Positions 10,901 to 16,420 of a stretch of DNA of 41,319 nucleotides are shown here, in pieces. A model generated the notes under the pieces. It was not told where the DNA came from. It made no database searches and saw only the letters and a list, made by a program, of their open reading frames with translations. How positions within the stretch are numbered: position 1 is the stretch's first letter; every line of letters starts with the position of its first letter. The DNA comes from CAZEJK01 sp964512045 (GTDB taxonomy: Bacteria > Acidobacteriota > Thermoanaerobaculia > Thermoanaerobaculales > Sulfomarinibacteraceae). Both the position numbers and the translations under genes were made by a program. The stretch lies in the NCBI GenBank assembly GCA_964512045.1, contig CAZEJK010000019.1, positions 1 to 41,319 on the forward strand, read 5' to 3'.

Positions 10901-11619
10901 CCGTCAGCGCCGGCGCCTTGCCCGTGGCCGTGATGCTGGACGGGGCGAGCGGCGCGATCACTGGAACACCGTCTGCCTCCGCAGCCTACCCGTTCACCGC
11001 CACCGCCACCGGCAACGACGCCTGCACCGGCACGCGGGACTACGTCATGGTGGTGGCCTGCGACGCCGACACCCTGCGGGTCGCTCCGGAGTCGCTGCCT
11101 ACGGGCTCCACCGCGGCTTCGTACTCGGTCCCGTTCAGCGCCTCGGGTGGCACCGGATCGGTCTCGTTCGCCCAGTACGGGCCCCTCCCGGACGGGCTCA
11201 CCTTCGTCGCCGGCGAGCTCGCGGGCACCCCCAACACCTCGGGGATCTATCCCATAACGGTGGCAGCCACGGACGCCACCCCGTGCACCGGAGGCCGCAA
11301 CTACCACCTCGTCGTGGAGCGGGAGGGCGTCACCATCGACCTCGCCCCCGCCGAGCTCCCCGACGCTGCCGTTGGCGTCCCCTACAGCCAAACCGTCACC
11401 GCTTCGGGCGGCACTGCCCCATACAGCTACCGCGTCACCAGCGGGGCACTCCCCGCGGGCCTCACGCTCGATGCCGCGAGCGGTCTGATCTCCGGCACGC
11501 CCACCTCCTCCACACCTGCCACCTTCACCATCACCGCACTGGATGCCACCGACGCCACGGGCAGCCGCAGCTACAGCCCTGCCGTCCCGGTGCAACTACT
11601 CCGATTCGGCATCGAGTAG
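1948..11619 (+). CDS. giant secreted surface protein with beta-helix, PKD-like, DUF11 and GEVED modules
   Basis: About 3223 residues. I chose ATG 1948 because GAGAGGA lies 7 bases upstream; a GTG at 1930 has no such site. Residues about 30-48 are a hydrophobic signal segment. Modules in order: a glycine-rich right-handed beta-helix opening with S-L-R-E-A-I (about 84) and closing with C-G-A-Y-E (about 600); five PKD-like repeats, each with W-G-D-G (near 648, 752, 851, 951, 1054); a VCBS/cadherin-like domain (about 1115-1225); a second beta-helix opening L-Y-V-D-A (about 1231) and closing M-G-A-Y-E (about 1640); an InlB-B-like repeat (about 1650-1722); three DUF11 repeats; two GEVED domains (about 2120-2430); four more DUF11 repeats; three putative Ig domains (about 2952-3218). 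The tail is V-P-V-Q-L-L-R-F-G-I-E. It is likely an adhesin or outer-surface protein. It has no visible membrane anchor or known sorting signal, runs opposite to its neighbours and has no operon partner. Confidence 0.9.
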   Translation: MYASATRAGLETPSAKPSPVDPPGPVWPRPLAAVLLSAGIVTTGLAAVPDIESTTLNGTTIQVTITADELDAAHGGSDVDTGMSLREAIIDANATPSVTTVIRLGEHTYTLTRAGRGEDACVTGDLDVRAPIVIEGVGDARTFIDAAGIDRGFHVAPGGRLQLQDLTLSNGLTTCGEDGGGILAAGDVSLLRMWLLDSATGDCEQTGGEHAGHGGGILCDNTTLTVLDSKILRNTTGRGSHRRPGADSRCTDPPNNGAPGGNAGNGGGIAAESCTVTIERSHIMSNRTGDGGEGGEGGSSDAAPFCRYYDGADGGPGGDGGDGGGIWLHYGAATIVSSTIFSNAVGTGGYGGLGGTGEGSKDDGAGGEGGDAGNGGGIATAGAVTTIRDSVLRNNHCSDPYCAGGPGVDGADDGDDVMGGAIYSAGAGIGIVGLIVERCSLYNNRAWAGGGIANHGKMVLRNTTLTGNAAEWHGSAVYDSTYHSEDRGVIDFCTIAENGPGHSGLYAVGSQGPAVTSTIIAGNTERQYYGTLDSSSDHNLVADDATGLGPLRDNGGETPTMALLDGSAAINAGDPAIPASDPDPATDQRGSTRVSGGRSDCGAYEKAVPPRLSGVGFDTSSVAEGVPTWVHGNIVNARFKQVTLHVRWGDGTESTYHYSPTTDPFPFNEGHTFGNNPPGTPALSRHADLTLSEDGVGTTAAAETVIEVINVAPTEMTLTRDPATLEEGTATLLMGSIVDSVADESFTVEIDWGDGTPLETMALAGVSTFATAHVYADDPPSGSFTITAHAADAEGLAAPDASTTVTVTNVAPGLADLSVTPNPVSEGATATLSGSIVEPGAGDVLTLVVDWGDGSTDTYPLAAGTASFARTHSYADDEPTATAQDTYTLDLTLSDDDGGSGTGTTTVTVANAPPRVGQLAATPCEQGGSTTLTGTISDPGTSDSFTLAVDWGDGDSDIFPYPAGTTELSVTHQVVVLSPGGSSPSPNQIAVTVSDDDTGSSTAQTTVQVTNVAPQITELRFAPLNIDEGVSLNLRGAISDPGGTTDSHTMVVDWGDGTSSTHAINVVDAPFFVPHTYADDPPGSDNQRTATVTITDAHGGRASGSAVVTVHNVEPTPMPDTYQGDEDIILLVPADGVLRNDTDVSGDTLHVVVAASDTVSARGAAVTLQADGSFAYDPTAPTCEIQGLLENETVDDTFSYAVADEDMQPDTLGAHTTTVTISVAGHVESRILYVDATAGGADDGTSWGNAFLELADALAVAWGGDTIHVAAGTYTPDVDLTVTPRVHTGDRSAAFEVHRGVALYGGFPPGGGSFATRSPAAYPTVLSGDIGTTGDPSDNSLQVVRMVRVPGTPAAVPATVIDGFTVADGLNDTLEGGGMLVSNGSPVISRCTFSASSAPYGGGLALVGDGAPHVVHCTFVGNQATSTGLQGRGGGLYTRGASPVIAGCVFRGNTALEAGGGLAVAGGGIPEITGCTFTANTAGLMGGGLAVDGRARIHSSILWGNACSQPGCESGQIHDDGYETTTVSYSDVQGSGGSGSDWWVQPTLPRRIIDGGGNIDADPLFLAAPADLHLDSSPPSVSPAIDAGSNAAIATDAGDQDHDGTTSEELPTDLDGLPRRADVATAPDTGEGLAPVVDMGAYEAQAGPVLFLTRTGSGTVTSTPAGIDCGGACVASFAPAQVVTLGATPADGSSFAGWMSSQPTCLGAACTLTMPPTGSVWAGALFVDGPTANLAVTLANSVDALVPGSTVTYTLTVTNAGPSEAAGATVHDSFPATLAGVTWTCLGSTGSVCTAAGTGDIADTVTIPAHGSVTYTATATLVTEATGTLINTATVAPPIPDPDPTDNTATDTDTITPQADLAISVDNGTATVTPGVPLTYTIVVENQGPSGVTDALVTDAFPAALSGVTWTCTPSPGAVCTPGPEPGDIDDSVTIPAGGRLTYQATGTLHAAFTGVLTNTAQVDPPGGTSDADTVNNTATDMDTAAPSANLSVVLDDGRAEAVPGMSLVYTLDVANPTGPSAITGAAVEGLFPAALTCAWSCSGSGGGSCTPGLVDGDVHDAADLPVGGSASYTVTCEVAPDASGSLVATAEITTTGGGTDPDPADNSASDTDTVRLLDYGDAPDESLGPPWSYPVTLAADGARHGVVAGFHLGTTVTAESDGSPSAEADTDAGDDGIAFAAPLVTCESCEVTVTATAAGTLDAWVDLNADGDWDDHGEQVLTAAEVPAGVSAPAFTVPCSAAVTAETFARFRFSTAGIGGANGVAGDGEVEDLAVAILGLDLGDAPDAPYPTLPGNDGARHVRTGTLHLGTGVDAEGEPRTDDGDDGVTFTTPVVAGATTTVTVSATAAGVVDAWLDHNADGDWDDADEQVLTGHAVAAGANHISFAVPATAPPGAATWARFRLSSAGGLASTGLAPDGEVEDYPVTITGVADLEVTVDDGTDTALPGGTVRYTIVATNHGPTPAASVHVTDAFPAALNCSWHCSGDAGGGCAPAGSGAIDDLASLPAGASITYVADCTVDPAAAGTLVNTAEVVAPGCIDPTPGNASDTDTDDLIGEGDLAVAIDDGVATVVPGRDVTYTITVTNTGPSQATGATVGNGFAGLERLAWSCTASSGSSCSGSGAGALAEEVTLAPGGSVTFTATGTLATAATGTLTSTATVTAPADFNDGTGGNDTASDTNTVSPEADLGVTASAASSVPVGGTITSTIELRNLGPSDAQSVLVSHPTPADTTFVSAAVTAGSGWSIGAPTPGAAGDVVFSRTALAAGESASFTVAVETAGTVAVGDVITSSVTVVSSTTDPETGNDAATASTTVTATADVAVTAAADRSQAVPGENVTYTLDVSNDGPDEAWSVTVSNPTPTGTTFVAAAVTSGAAWTVDAPTPGTGGVVSFTRGPLPGGEAATFQVVVEIEPTVSFGEMITNTVTTANDTHDDDAANDSATVTIPVCAVIDLEPWHVATALAGQAYAETLQATGGTAPYTYTVSAGALPVAVMLDGASGAITGTPSASAAYPFTATATGNDACTGTRDYVMVVACDADTLRVAPESLPTGSTAASYSVPFSASGGTGSVSFAQYGPLPDGLTFVAGELAGTPNTSGIYPITVAATDATPCTGGRNYHLVVEREGVTIDLAPAELPDAAVGVPYSQTVTASGGTAPYSYRVTSGALPAGLTLDAASGLISGTPTSSTPATFTITALDATDATGSRSYSPAVPVQLLRFGIE

Positions 11620-11639
11620 GACAACCCGCAGCCCTGCGG

Positions 11640-11943
11640 CGTCCATCGGCACGCCAAGAGAACCGCACCACGGATGTCCGACACTCCACTGAGGGAATCC
11701 ACGCAGACTCAGTAGGAGCACGCCGAGCACCACCTCGAGATTCATGGTCGAGTGGACGTGGTGCGAGGCCCAACTCAGGCTCACAGCTGATCGACACGGC
11801 TCCCGTGCAGCTGACTCCGTTCCCCCAGGATCTTCGCCTCCAACCGAGCCGCTCCACCTTCTCCCGCGGCTCGGAGAGTGGCTTCTCGCTGCTGTCCGAC
11901 GGGCCTTTGCAGCATCACGTGATGCGTCACGACCGCAGCCGCG
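11640..11943 (-). pseudogene. decayed copy of the 5' part of the GAF gene
   Basis: This gene-free stretch between the giant gene and rarA is a degraded copy of the 5' half of the GAF gene at 904-1614. The best block is 11726-11770 against 1367-1411, about 38 of 45 positions identical, encoding 'SHHVHSTMNLEVVL' against 'SHQLHSTMDLDVVL'. Further blocks match near 11850-11880 (coiled-coil part) and 11895-11942 (N-terminal part). The copy is frameshifted and truncated, and no start codon remains. It abuts the rarA stop codon directly, the same order as the GAF gene beside the decayed rarA at 1627. Confidence 0.7.
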
Positions 11944-13290
11944 CTAGCGCTTCTCTTCGCCCATCGCCCGACGCCGCCGGATGTCCTCCAGCCGGGCGCG
12001 GATCCGCTCCTCCCAGCCGTCGACACCGGGCTCGTAGAACACAACCCCGGCGATCTCCTCCGGCAGACACTCCAGATCCGCGACGTGTCCCGGCTCGTCG
12101 TGGGCGTACCGGTATCCCTGGCCGTACCCCTTGTCCCGCATCAGACCGGTGGGAGCGTTGCGCACGCTCAGCGGTGTCGCTAACCCGGGCCGCTCCTGCA
12201 CCTCGCGCTTGGCCGCCGCATACGCCAGGTACAGTCTGTTCGACTTGTGGGCCAACGCCAGGTACACAGTCGCCTGAGCCAGTGCCAGCTCCGCCTCTGG
12301 CATTCCGATGTGGTCCAGCGCATGGGCCGCGGCCGAGACCTGCTCGAGAGCTCGCGGATCCGCCATGCCCACGTCCTCCGACGCTATCCTGAGCAACCGT
12401 CGCGCCACGAAGCGGGGATCCGCGCCTCCCTCGAGCATCCGTGCGAGCCAGTACAGCGACGCCTGCACATCGGAGTTGCGTACGGACTTGTGCAGTGCCG
12501 AGATGAGGTTGTAGTGCTCCTCCCCACCCTTGTCGTACACGGCGGTGGAGCGCTGGATCACCTCCTCCATGAGACCGAGCGAGACGGTGCCGTGCCCACG
12601 CACCTCTGCGAGCTGGACCGACATCTCGAGCCAGGTCAACGCCTGCCGAGCATCTCCTGCAACCATGACTGCGATCCGCTCCAGCACCTCGCCGTCAACC
12701 CCGATCTCGAGATGCCCGAGCCCCCGCTCGCGATCGTTCAATGCCCGCTGCAACAGAACCACGAGATCTGATGGGGCAAGCGGGTCGAGCGTCACCACCT
12801 TGATCCGCGACAGCAGGGCGCGGTTCAGCTCGAATGATGGGTTCTCGGTCGTCGCGCCGAGCAGCACGATGTCCCCCGATTCGATGAACGGCAAGAACGC
12901 GTCCTGCTGGGCACGGTTGAAACGGTGGATCTCATCGACAAACAAAACGCTGAGCTCGCCCGTCGTGGACCGTCGCCGCCGCGCCGCCGACATGATCTCG
13001 CGCGCTTCCTTGACCCCCGACAGCACCGCCGAGAACGCCTCGAGGTGCGCCGCCATCCCGGCCGAAAGCAAGCGGGCGAGGGTGGTCTTGCCACAACCCG
13101 GCGGCCCCCAGAACACCAGCGACGGCAGCTCACCGCGCTGCATGAAGGAACGGAGCACTCCCTCGGGTCCCACCAGGGATTCCTGACCGACCACCTCGTC
13201 CAACGTTGCAGGACGCATCCGATCGGCCAGCGGCCGGGCGGACTCCACCTCGCGGGCCACCTCCTCTGCGAACAGCGTCGGCTCGTTCAC
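11944..13290 (-). CDS. rarA: replication-associated recombination ATPase RarA (MgsA)
   Basis: A 449-residue AAA+ ATPase of the RarA/MgsA/WRNIP1 family, which acts at stalled replication forks. Walker A is G-P-P-G-C-G-K68-T. Walker B is L-F-V-D119-E-I-H-R-F-N, with the family-specific 'HRFN--QQDAFLP'. The sensor region is 'LLGATTENPSFELNRALLSR'. The C-terminal MgsA part carries 'SLYWLARMLEGGADPRFVARRL' style helices and ends 'RRRRAMGEEKR'. The frame stays open upstream, but that extension is arginine/serine-rich and overlaps the aldolase gene. GTG 13290 gives the family length and overlaps the aldolase stop (GTGA). A decayed copy lies at 1627-1815. Confidence 0.93.
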   Translation of the reverse strand: MNEPTLFAEEVAREVESARPLADRMRPATLDEVVGQESLVGPEGVLRSFMQRGELPSLVFWGPPGCGKTTLARLLSAGMAAHLEAFSAVLSGVKEAREIMSAARRRRSTTGELSVLFVDEIHRFNRAQQDAFLPFIESGDIVLLGATTENPSFELNRALLSRIKVVTLDPLAPSDLVVLLQRALNDRERGLGHLEIGVDGEVLERIAVMVAGDARQALTWLEMSVQLAEVRGHGTVSLGLMEEVIQRSTAVYDKGGEEHYNLISALHKSVRNSDVQASLYWLARMLEGGADPRFVARRLLRIASEDVGMADPRALEQVSAAAHALDHIGMPEAELALAQATVYLALAHKSNRLYLAYAAAKREVQERPGLATPLSVRNAPTGLMRDKGYGQGYRYAHDEPGHVADLECLPEEIAGVVFYEPGVDGWEERIRARLEDIRRRRAMGEEKR

Positions 13291-13880
13291 TGAAGCCGTC
13301 CCCGAGCTTCCGTCGTGCGCGCTACCAGCTCCAGAACCAGCATTCGACGCAACGCCAGCGCGACATCTTCCGCCACCGCGACTGCACCGTGGCGGTGGAG
13401 AACGCAAACGCAGTGTGCTCTGGCGGCTTCCGCAACGGCGGTTGCGAGCTCCGATGAACCCGGAGCCAAGAACTCGACACCGCTCACGCCTCCGAGCAAC
13501 AGCTCCGCCTCCGCCAGCAGTTGAACATCCGGAAGCCGGCCGTGCGCCGACAGGCGGAGCACGGCTGGCGGATGAGCGTGGACGACTGCGTGCACCTGGG
13601 GACAGCTGCGATAGATGGCCAGATGGAGAAGGCTCTCGCTGGACGCTGCTGGCGGTGGATCCCGATCGAGCTCCAGCTCGATCAGGTCGCACGCTCGCAG
13701 CCGCCCTTTGTCAACGCCCGCGGGTGTCACCAGAATCCGGCCGTGGCCACACCGGGCTGACATGTTCCCCTCTCCAGGCAACAGCAACCGGTCCCTCGTC
13801 AGCCGGGTCCCGGCGGCGACGAGCGCTAACCGGACGCCACGCTCACTCACGCGATCAGTGAGGTTCGCCGGCCGCAACAT
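13287..13880 (-). CDS. class II aldolase/adducin family protein
   Basis: A 197-residue protein from ATG 13880, which has GAGGG close upstream; an earlier in-frame start at 13937 lies well inside the preceding gene. Family motifs are present: G-E-G-N-M-S-A-R for phosphate binding, 'TPAGVDKG', 'SSES' with the probable catalytic Glu, the zinc ligands of H-A-H-P, and a late 'HRHGAV'. Family members are zinc-dependent sugar-phosphate aldolases, epimerases or dehydratases such as fuculose-1-phosphate aldolase or MtnB. The substrate cannot be read from the sequence, and no sugar pathway genes adjoin. It is coupled to rarA downstream and overlaps the zinc-ribbon gene upstream by about 25 bases. Confidence 0.82.
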   Translation of the reverse strand: MLRPANLTDRVSERGVRLALVAAGTRLTRDRLLLPGEGNMSARCGHGRILVTPAGVDKGRLRACDLIELELDRDPPPAASSESLLHLAIYRSCPQVHAVVHAHPPAVLRLSAHGRLPDVQLLAEAELLLGGVSGVEFLAPGSSELATAVAEAARAHCVCVLHRHGAVAVAEDVALALRRMLVLELVARTTEARGRLQ

Positions 13881-14160
13881 CAGAGCCCTCGCGCAACGCA
13901 CGCACACAGCTTCGCGAGCAGCACACACGGGCATCATGGGTCAGCGCCCGTGAGGTTGGCACCAGGGTCCCGCAGACCTCGCACTCGATGAGCTGCTCCG
14001 GCTCTGGATCCGACCGTCGTTGCCGCTCCCTGCGATGCCACGAGTACCGCGAGAACGCGTCCGCGCCGGGCTGACTCTTGCGCTTCGCGCGCCCCCAACC
14101 GATCACCGCCCTCCATACGAGGAACAGCACGGCGACGATGATCAGAACCCGCTGAAACAT
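13855..14160 (-). CDS. small membrane-anchored zinc-ribbon protein (PP0621-like)
   Basis: A 101-residue protein. Residues about 5-22 form one hydrophobic transmembrane helix, followed by a basic linker and a C-terminal cysteine pair set: C60-x2-C63 in 'CEVCGTLVP', then C80-C81 and C85 in 'CCSRSC'. This is the pattern of the short PP0621-type proteins found beside many bacterial operons, in which four cysteines (or Cys/His) hold a metal. Function is unknown. The ribosome binding site is weak. The gene starts 10 bases after the TPR gene stops and its end overlaps the aldolase start. Confidence 0.7.
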   Translation of the reverse strand: MFQRVLIIVAVLFLVWRAVIGWGRAKRKSQPGADAFSRYSWHRRERQRRSDPEPEQLIECEVCGTLVPTSRALTHDARVCCSRSCVRALREGSDVAAGEPH

Positions 14161-14169
14161 GAAGGTACT

Positions 14170-14781
14170 CTACTGCTGCTCGACGATCCGCCGCAAGGTC
14201 GTCAAGTCCGGCACCTGCGGGTTGCCTTCGGCGAGAGCTTCCAGCCGCGCGAGCGCCTGAACGGCAGCGTCCCGTCGCTCCATGTCCATCAGGACGATAA
14301 CCTTGTTATAGGAGGCCTGCCACTGCTGGGCATTGACGGCCAGGGCGCGGTCCAGAAGCGTCAAGGCCCGCTCGAACCGCTTCATGTTGCGGTAGGCGAT
14401 GGCAAGGTCCGTCAACACGTTCGGGTTGTCCGGATCGTGCTCCAGCGCACGCTCGTAGTAGTCCGCTGCCTGCGCGAACTCCGCCGCATCGAAGTAGAGA
14501 TTTCCTATGGACGTCAGCAACCTTGGATCGTCAGGACGCTCACTCAGCTGAGACTCCAGATCCCGCACCATCGACATCAGCGAAGCACGACGCGCCCGTT
14601 CGCCCTCGCCTCCTTCCATGGGGGGATGATCGTGTGGCACCGCGTCATGACCAGATGCCGCCGAGCCGCGCACGCCACCAGCGTGAGCGCCGGGCGGAAC
14701 CGCCTGCCCTTCACCAAGCCAGTAGCCCACCACGAAGCCGATCAACACACCCACCACAAGCATGACCCAACGACTGTTCAC
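14170..14781 (-). CDS. membrane-anchored TPR protein
   Basis: A 203-residue protein from a GTG at 14781 with GGAGGG five bases upstream; an upstream GTG at 14868 would add an uncharacteristic basic leader and lacks a clear site. Residues about 4-21 form a transmembrane anchor ('VMLVVGVLIGFVVGYWLG'). A Gly/His-rich linker follows, and residues about 75-200 hold tetratricopeptide repeats ('LLTSIGNLYFDAAEFAQAADYYERAL', 'NVLTDLAIAYRNMKRFERALTLLDRAL'). TPRs are protein-binding scaffolds; the anchor plus C-terminal TPR layout resembles CcmH/NrfG-type periplasmic scaffolds, but no cytochrome genes adjoin. It precedes the zinc-ribbon gene in the same operon. Confidence 0.8.
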   Translation of the reverse strand: MNSRWVMLVVGVLIGFVVGYWLGEGQAVPPGAHAGGVRGSAASGHDAVPHDHPPMEGGEGERARRASLMSMVRDLESQLSERPDDPRLLTSIGNLYFDAAEFAQAADYYERALEHDPDNPNVLTDLAIAYRNMKRFERALTLLDRALAVNAQQWQASYNKVIVLMDMERRDAAVQALARLEALAEGNPQVPDLTTLRRIVEQQ

Positions 14782-14889
14782 GCGACCCTCCAGCGTATCC
14801 ACCGTTCTCTCAGATGGAGCTCGTATCGGGACCCCTGAGCCTGACGAGAGCCGCATCGCTCGCAGCACAACGATGCCTCAGGCCCCCTG

Positions 14890-15699
14890 CTAACGGGCGT
14901 CCAAGTCCTCCGACTGATCTTCAATCAGCTCGCCGACCCAGGTCCCTCCCGTTGGCAAACCGGCGGCCAGGTTGGTTCCTTCCCATGTCCCCTGAAGCCG
15001 CGCTGGTGAATCGGAGCGGAGCAGGCGGCCGTAGAAAATGGCGGAGAAGCCCAGCTCGGAGTCGATCCGCTCGAGTCGGACCTTGTCTCCCACCAGCGTG
15101 CCGCGCAACGACCCGAACCAGCCGCCGGAAAGCTGGTAAATACCTGACACCAGTGTACCTTCGAGCCTCAGCTCCCAGATCCCTTCGAGTCCCCCCGGCT
15201 CGACGTTCACTCGCCAGCGACCGGTCAACGGATCGCCGGACCGCTGAAGCTCCTCGGTCTCCTCAAGCTCCGCGCGTATTCCTTCCAGCATCGCCTGAGC
15301 CTGGGCAATCGACGACCGCAGCCGTTGGCCTTTCTGAACCTGACTGAGCAGCTCGGCCTCGGCCTGTGCCAGGTCCTCGCTGCGGTAGCGGAAGTCCTCG
15401 GCACTTTCACCGTTGATCTCGGCCCGCAGCAGGTCCTCAGACAGCCGTTGAACTCTGGACCAGGCCTCCTGCATCTCGGATTGCTGACGAGCCAGCTCAT
15501 CCAGATGAAGCTGCAACACACTCTCCTGAACTCGGATCTGCGTCGCGAGGAGCTGAGCGACCGGCGTCGCCGCATTGACGGAGGCCGCCGTCACGAACGC
15601 GATCACTGCTGCGAGCGCTCCGCATACGGACCAACTCCACCAACCCCTGCTCACGCTCCGCAACCCGAGTGCACCCTGACGCATCGTCTCGTGGCTCAT
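14890..15699 (-). CDS. exported coiled-coil protein with C-terminal beta domain, unknown function
   Basis: A 269-residue protein I do not recognise. It starts at ATG 15699 with AGGTAGAG upstream. Residues about 23-44 are a signal segment ending near 'NAATP'. Residues about 48-150 are a long Glu/Gln/Leu-rich coiled coil. Residues about 155-260 are beta-rich with repeated 'GRWRVNVEP-GLEGIWELRLEGTLVSGIYQL' and 'GTW-G' patterns, similar in style to small periplasmic lipid- or ligand-binding beta modules. It is followed 109 bases later by the TPR gene and preceded 66 bases earlier by carD. Periplasmic location is inferred from the signal segment. Confidence 0.65.
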   Translation of the reverse strand: MSHETMRQGALGLRSVSRGWWSWSVCGALAAVIAFVTAASVNAATPVAQLLATQIRVQESVLQLHLDELARQQSEMQEAWSRVQRLSEDLLRAEINGESAEDFRYRSEDLAQAEAELLSQVQKGQRLRSSIAQAQAMLEGIRAELEETEELQRSGDPLTGRWRVNVEPGGLEGIWELRLEGTLVSGIYQLSGGWFGSLRGTLVGDKVRLERIDSELGFSAIFYGRLLRSDSPARLQGTWEGTNLAAGLPTGGTWVGELIEDQSEDLDAR

Positions 15700-15765
15700 A
15701 CTCTACCTACGTTGCCCTCGCTCCGGGCGTCCAGCGCCGGGGGTTCTCATCGGCTCACTCGCGTC

Positions 15766-16269
15766 TCATGCCGGCGCTTCGTCCAGCCTGCGCTCGATCA
15801 GCTCACCGACCTCGCGCTCCACATCGTCCACCGGTCGTTCCTCGACCTCCGCCACCTCGTAAACGAGAAGCTGCTGGGCGTGATCGAACATCTTGCGCTC
15901 CCTGAACGAGAGCGTCTTGCGCGCCGCGACATCTGCCAGGCACAAGATGACATCAACCACATCATTCAGCTCGCCGGTCTTGATCCTGTCCAGGTTGGCC
16001 CTGTAGCGGTCCTTCCAGTCGGACTCCTCATCGGCTTCGAGATTGCGCAGCCGCCCCATTACCTTCGCCACCTGCTCCCTTTGCGAGAGCGGACGCAATC
16101 CGATCCGTTCGCTGTTGGAAACCGGCACCATCACCTTGGAGCTCGTGCTGAGCAGGCGCAGGTTATAGCATTCCAGCGTCTCACCCATGAAGACCTGCTT
16201 CGAGATGCTCTCGATCACAGAAACTCCCTGGCTCGGATACACCACCTTTTCACCGATCTCGAAGCGCAC
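15766..16269 (-). CDS. carD: CarD family transcription regulator
   Basis: A 167-residue protein starting GTG 16269 with GAGGGAGG upstream. It opens 'FEIGEKVVYPSQGVSVIESI', the RNA polymerase-interacting (RID/Tudor-like) domain of CarD/CdnL, and continues with 'MVPVSN-ERIGLRPL'. The helical C-terminal domain includes 'DWKDRYRANLDRIKTGE' and 'LSFRERKMFDHA'. In the family CarD binds the RNA polymerase beta subunit and stabilises open complexes at rRNA and other promoters. It is the first gene of the minus-strand unit running towards rarA and is divergent from trmJ. Confidence 0.95.
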   Translation of the reverse strand: MRFEIGEKVVYPSQGVSVIESISKQVFMGETLECYNLRLLSTSSKVMVPVSNSERIGLRPLSQREQVAKVMGRLRNLEADEESDWKDRYRANLDRIKTGELNDVVDVILCLADVAARKTLSFRERKMFDHAQQLLVYEVAEVEERPVDDVEREVGELIERRLDEAPA

Positions 16270-16406
16270 GAACCGCCTCCCTCGAGTACTCCTCTATTCT
16301 ATCCGCGCCAACGTACTTGAGTCGAGTCGCTCACACAGTCACAGTATGCTCACCTCCCCGTAATCTGGCACCAGGCTCGACACGCATGACAGCAACCAGG
16401 TTCGGG

Positions 16407-16412
16407 TACACT
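16407..16412 (+). promoter_or_regulatory. possible -10 element of trmJ, suggesting a leaderless transcript
   Basis: TACACT lies only 9 bases before the trmJ ATG at 16421, and there is no purine-rich ribosome binding site in between (the spacer is CCCATGCC). If used, transcription would start at or next to the ATG. No good -35 hexamer is seen at the usual distance, so this is weak. Confidence 0.3.
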
Positions 16413-16420
16413 CCCATGCC

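Noticed and set aside
1813..11595. Long minus-strand open frames opposite the giant gene (for example 1813-3561, 3718-5841, 6766-9399, 9799-11595)
   Set aside because: They are Gly/Ala/Val/Arg-rich without domains, are caused by the GC-rich codons of the plus-strand gene, and lack ribosome sites; the plus strand has clear domains throughout.
11626..11639. CCGCAG-CC-CTGCGG palindrome after the giant gene as a terminator
   Set aside because: The loop is only two bases and no T-run follows.
13291..13692. Upstream extension of rarA by 134 residues
   Set aside because: Arg/Ser-rich, no family match, and it overlaps the aldolase gene completely; GTG 13290 gives the normal protein.
15325..16320. 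331-codon plus-strand frame opposite carD and the coiled-coil gene
   Set aside because: His/Arg/Leu-rich shadow of genuine minus-strand genes with strong motifs.
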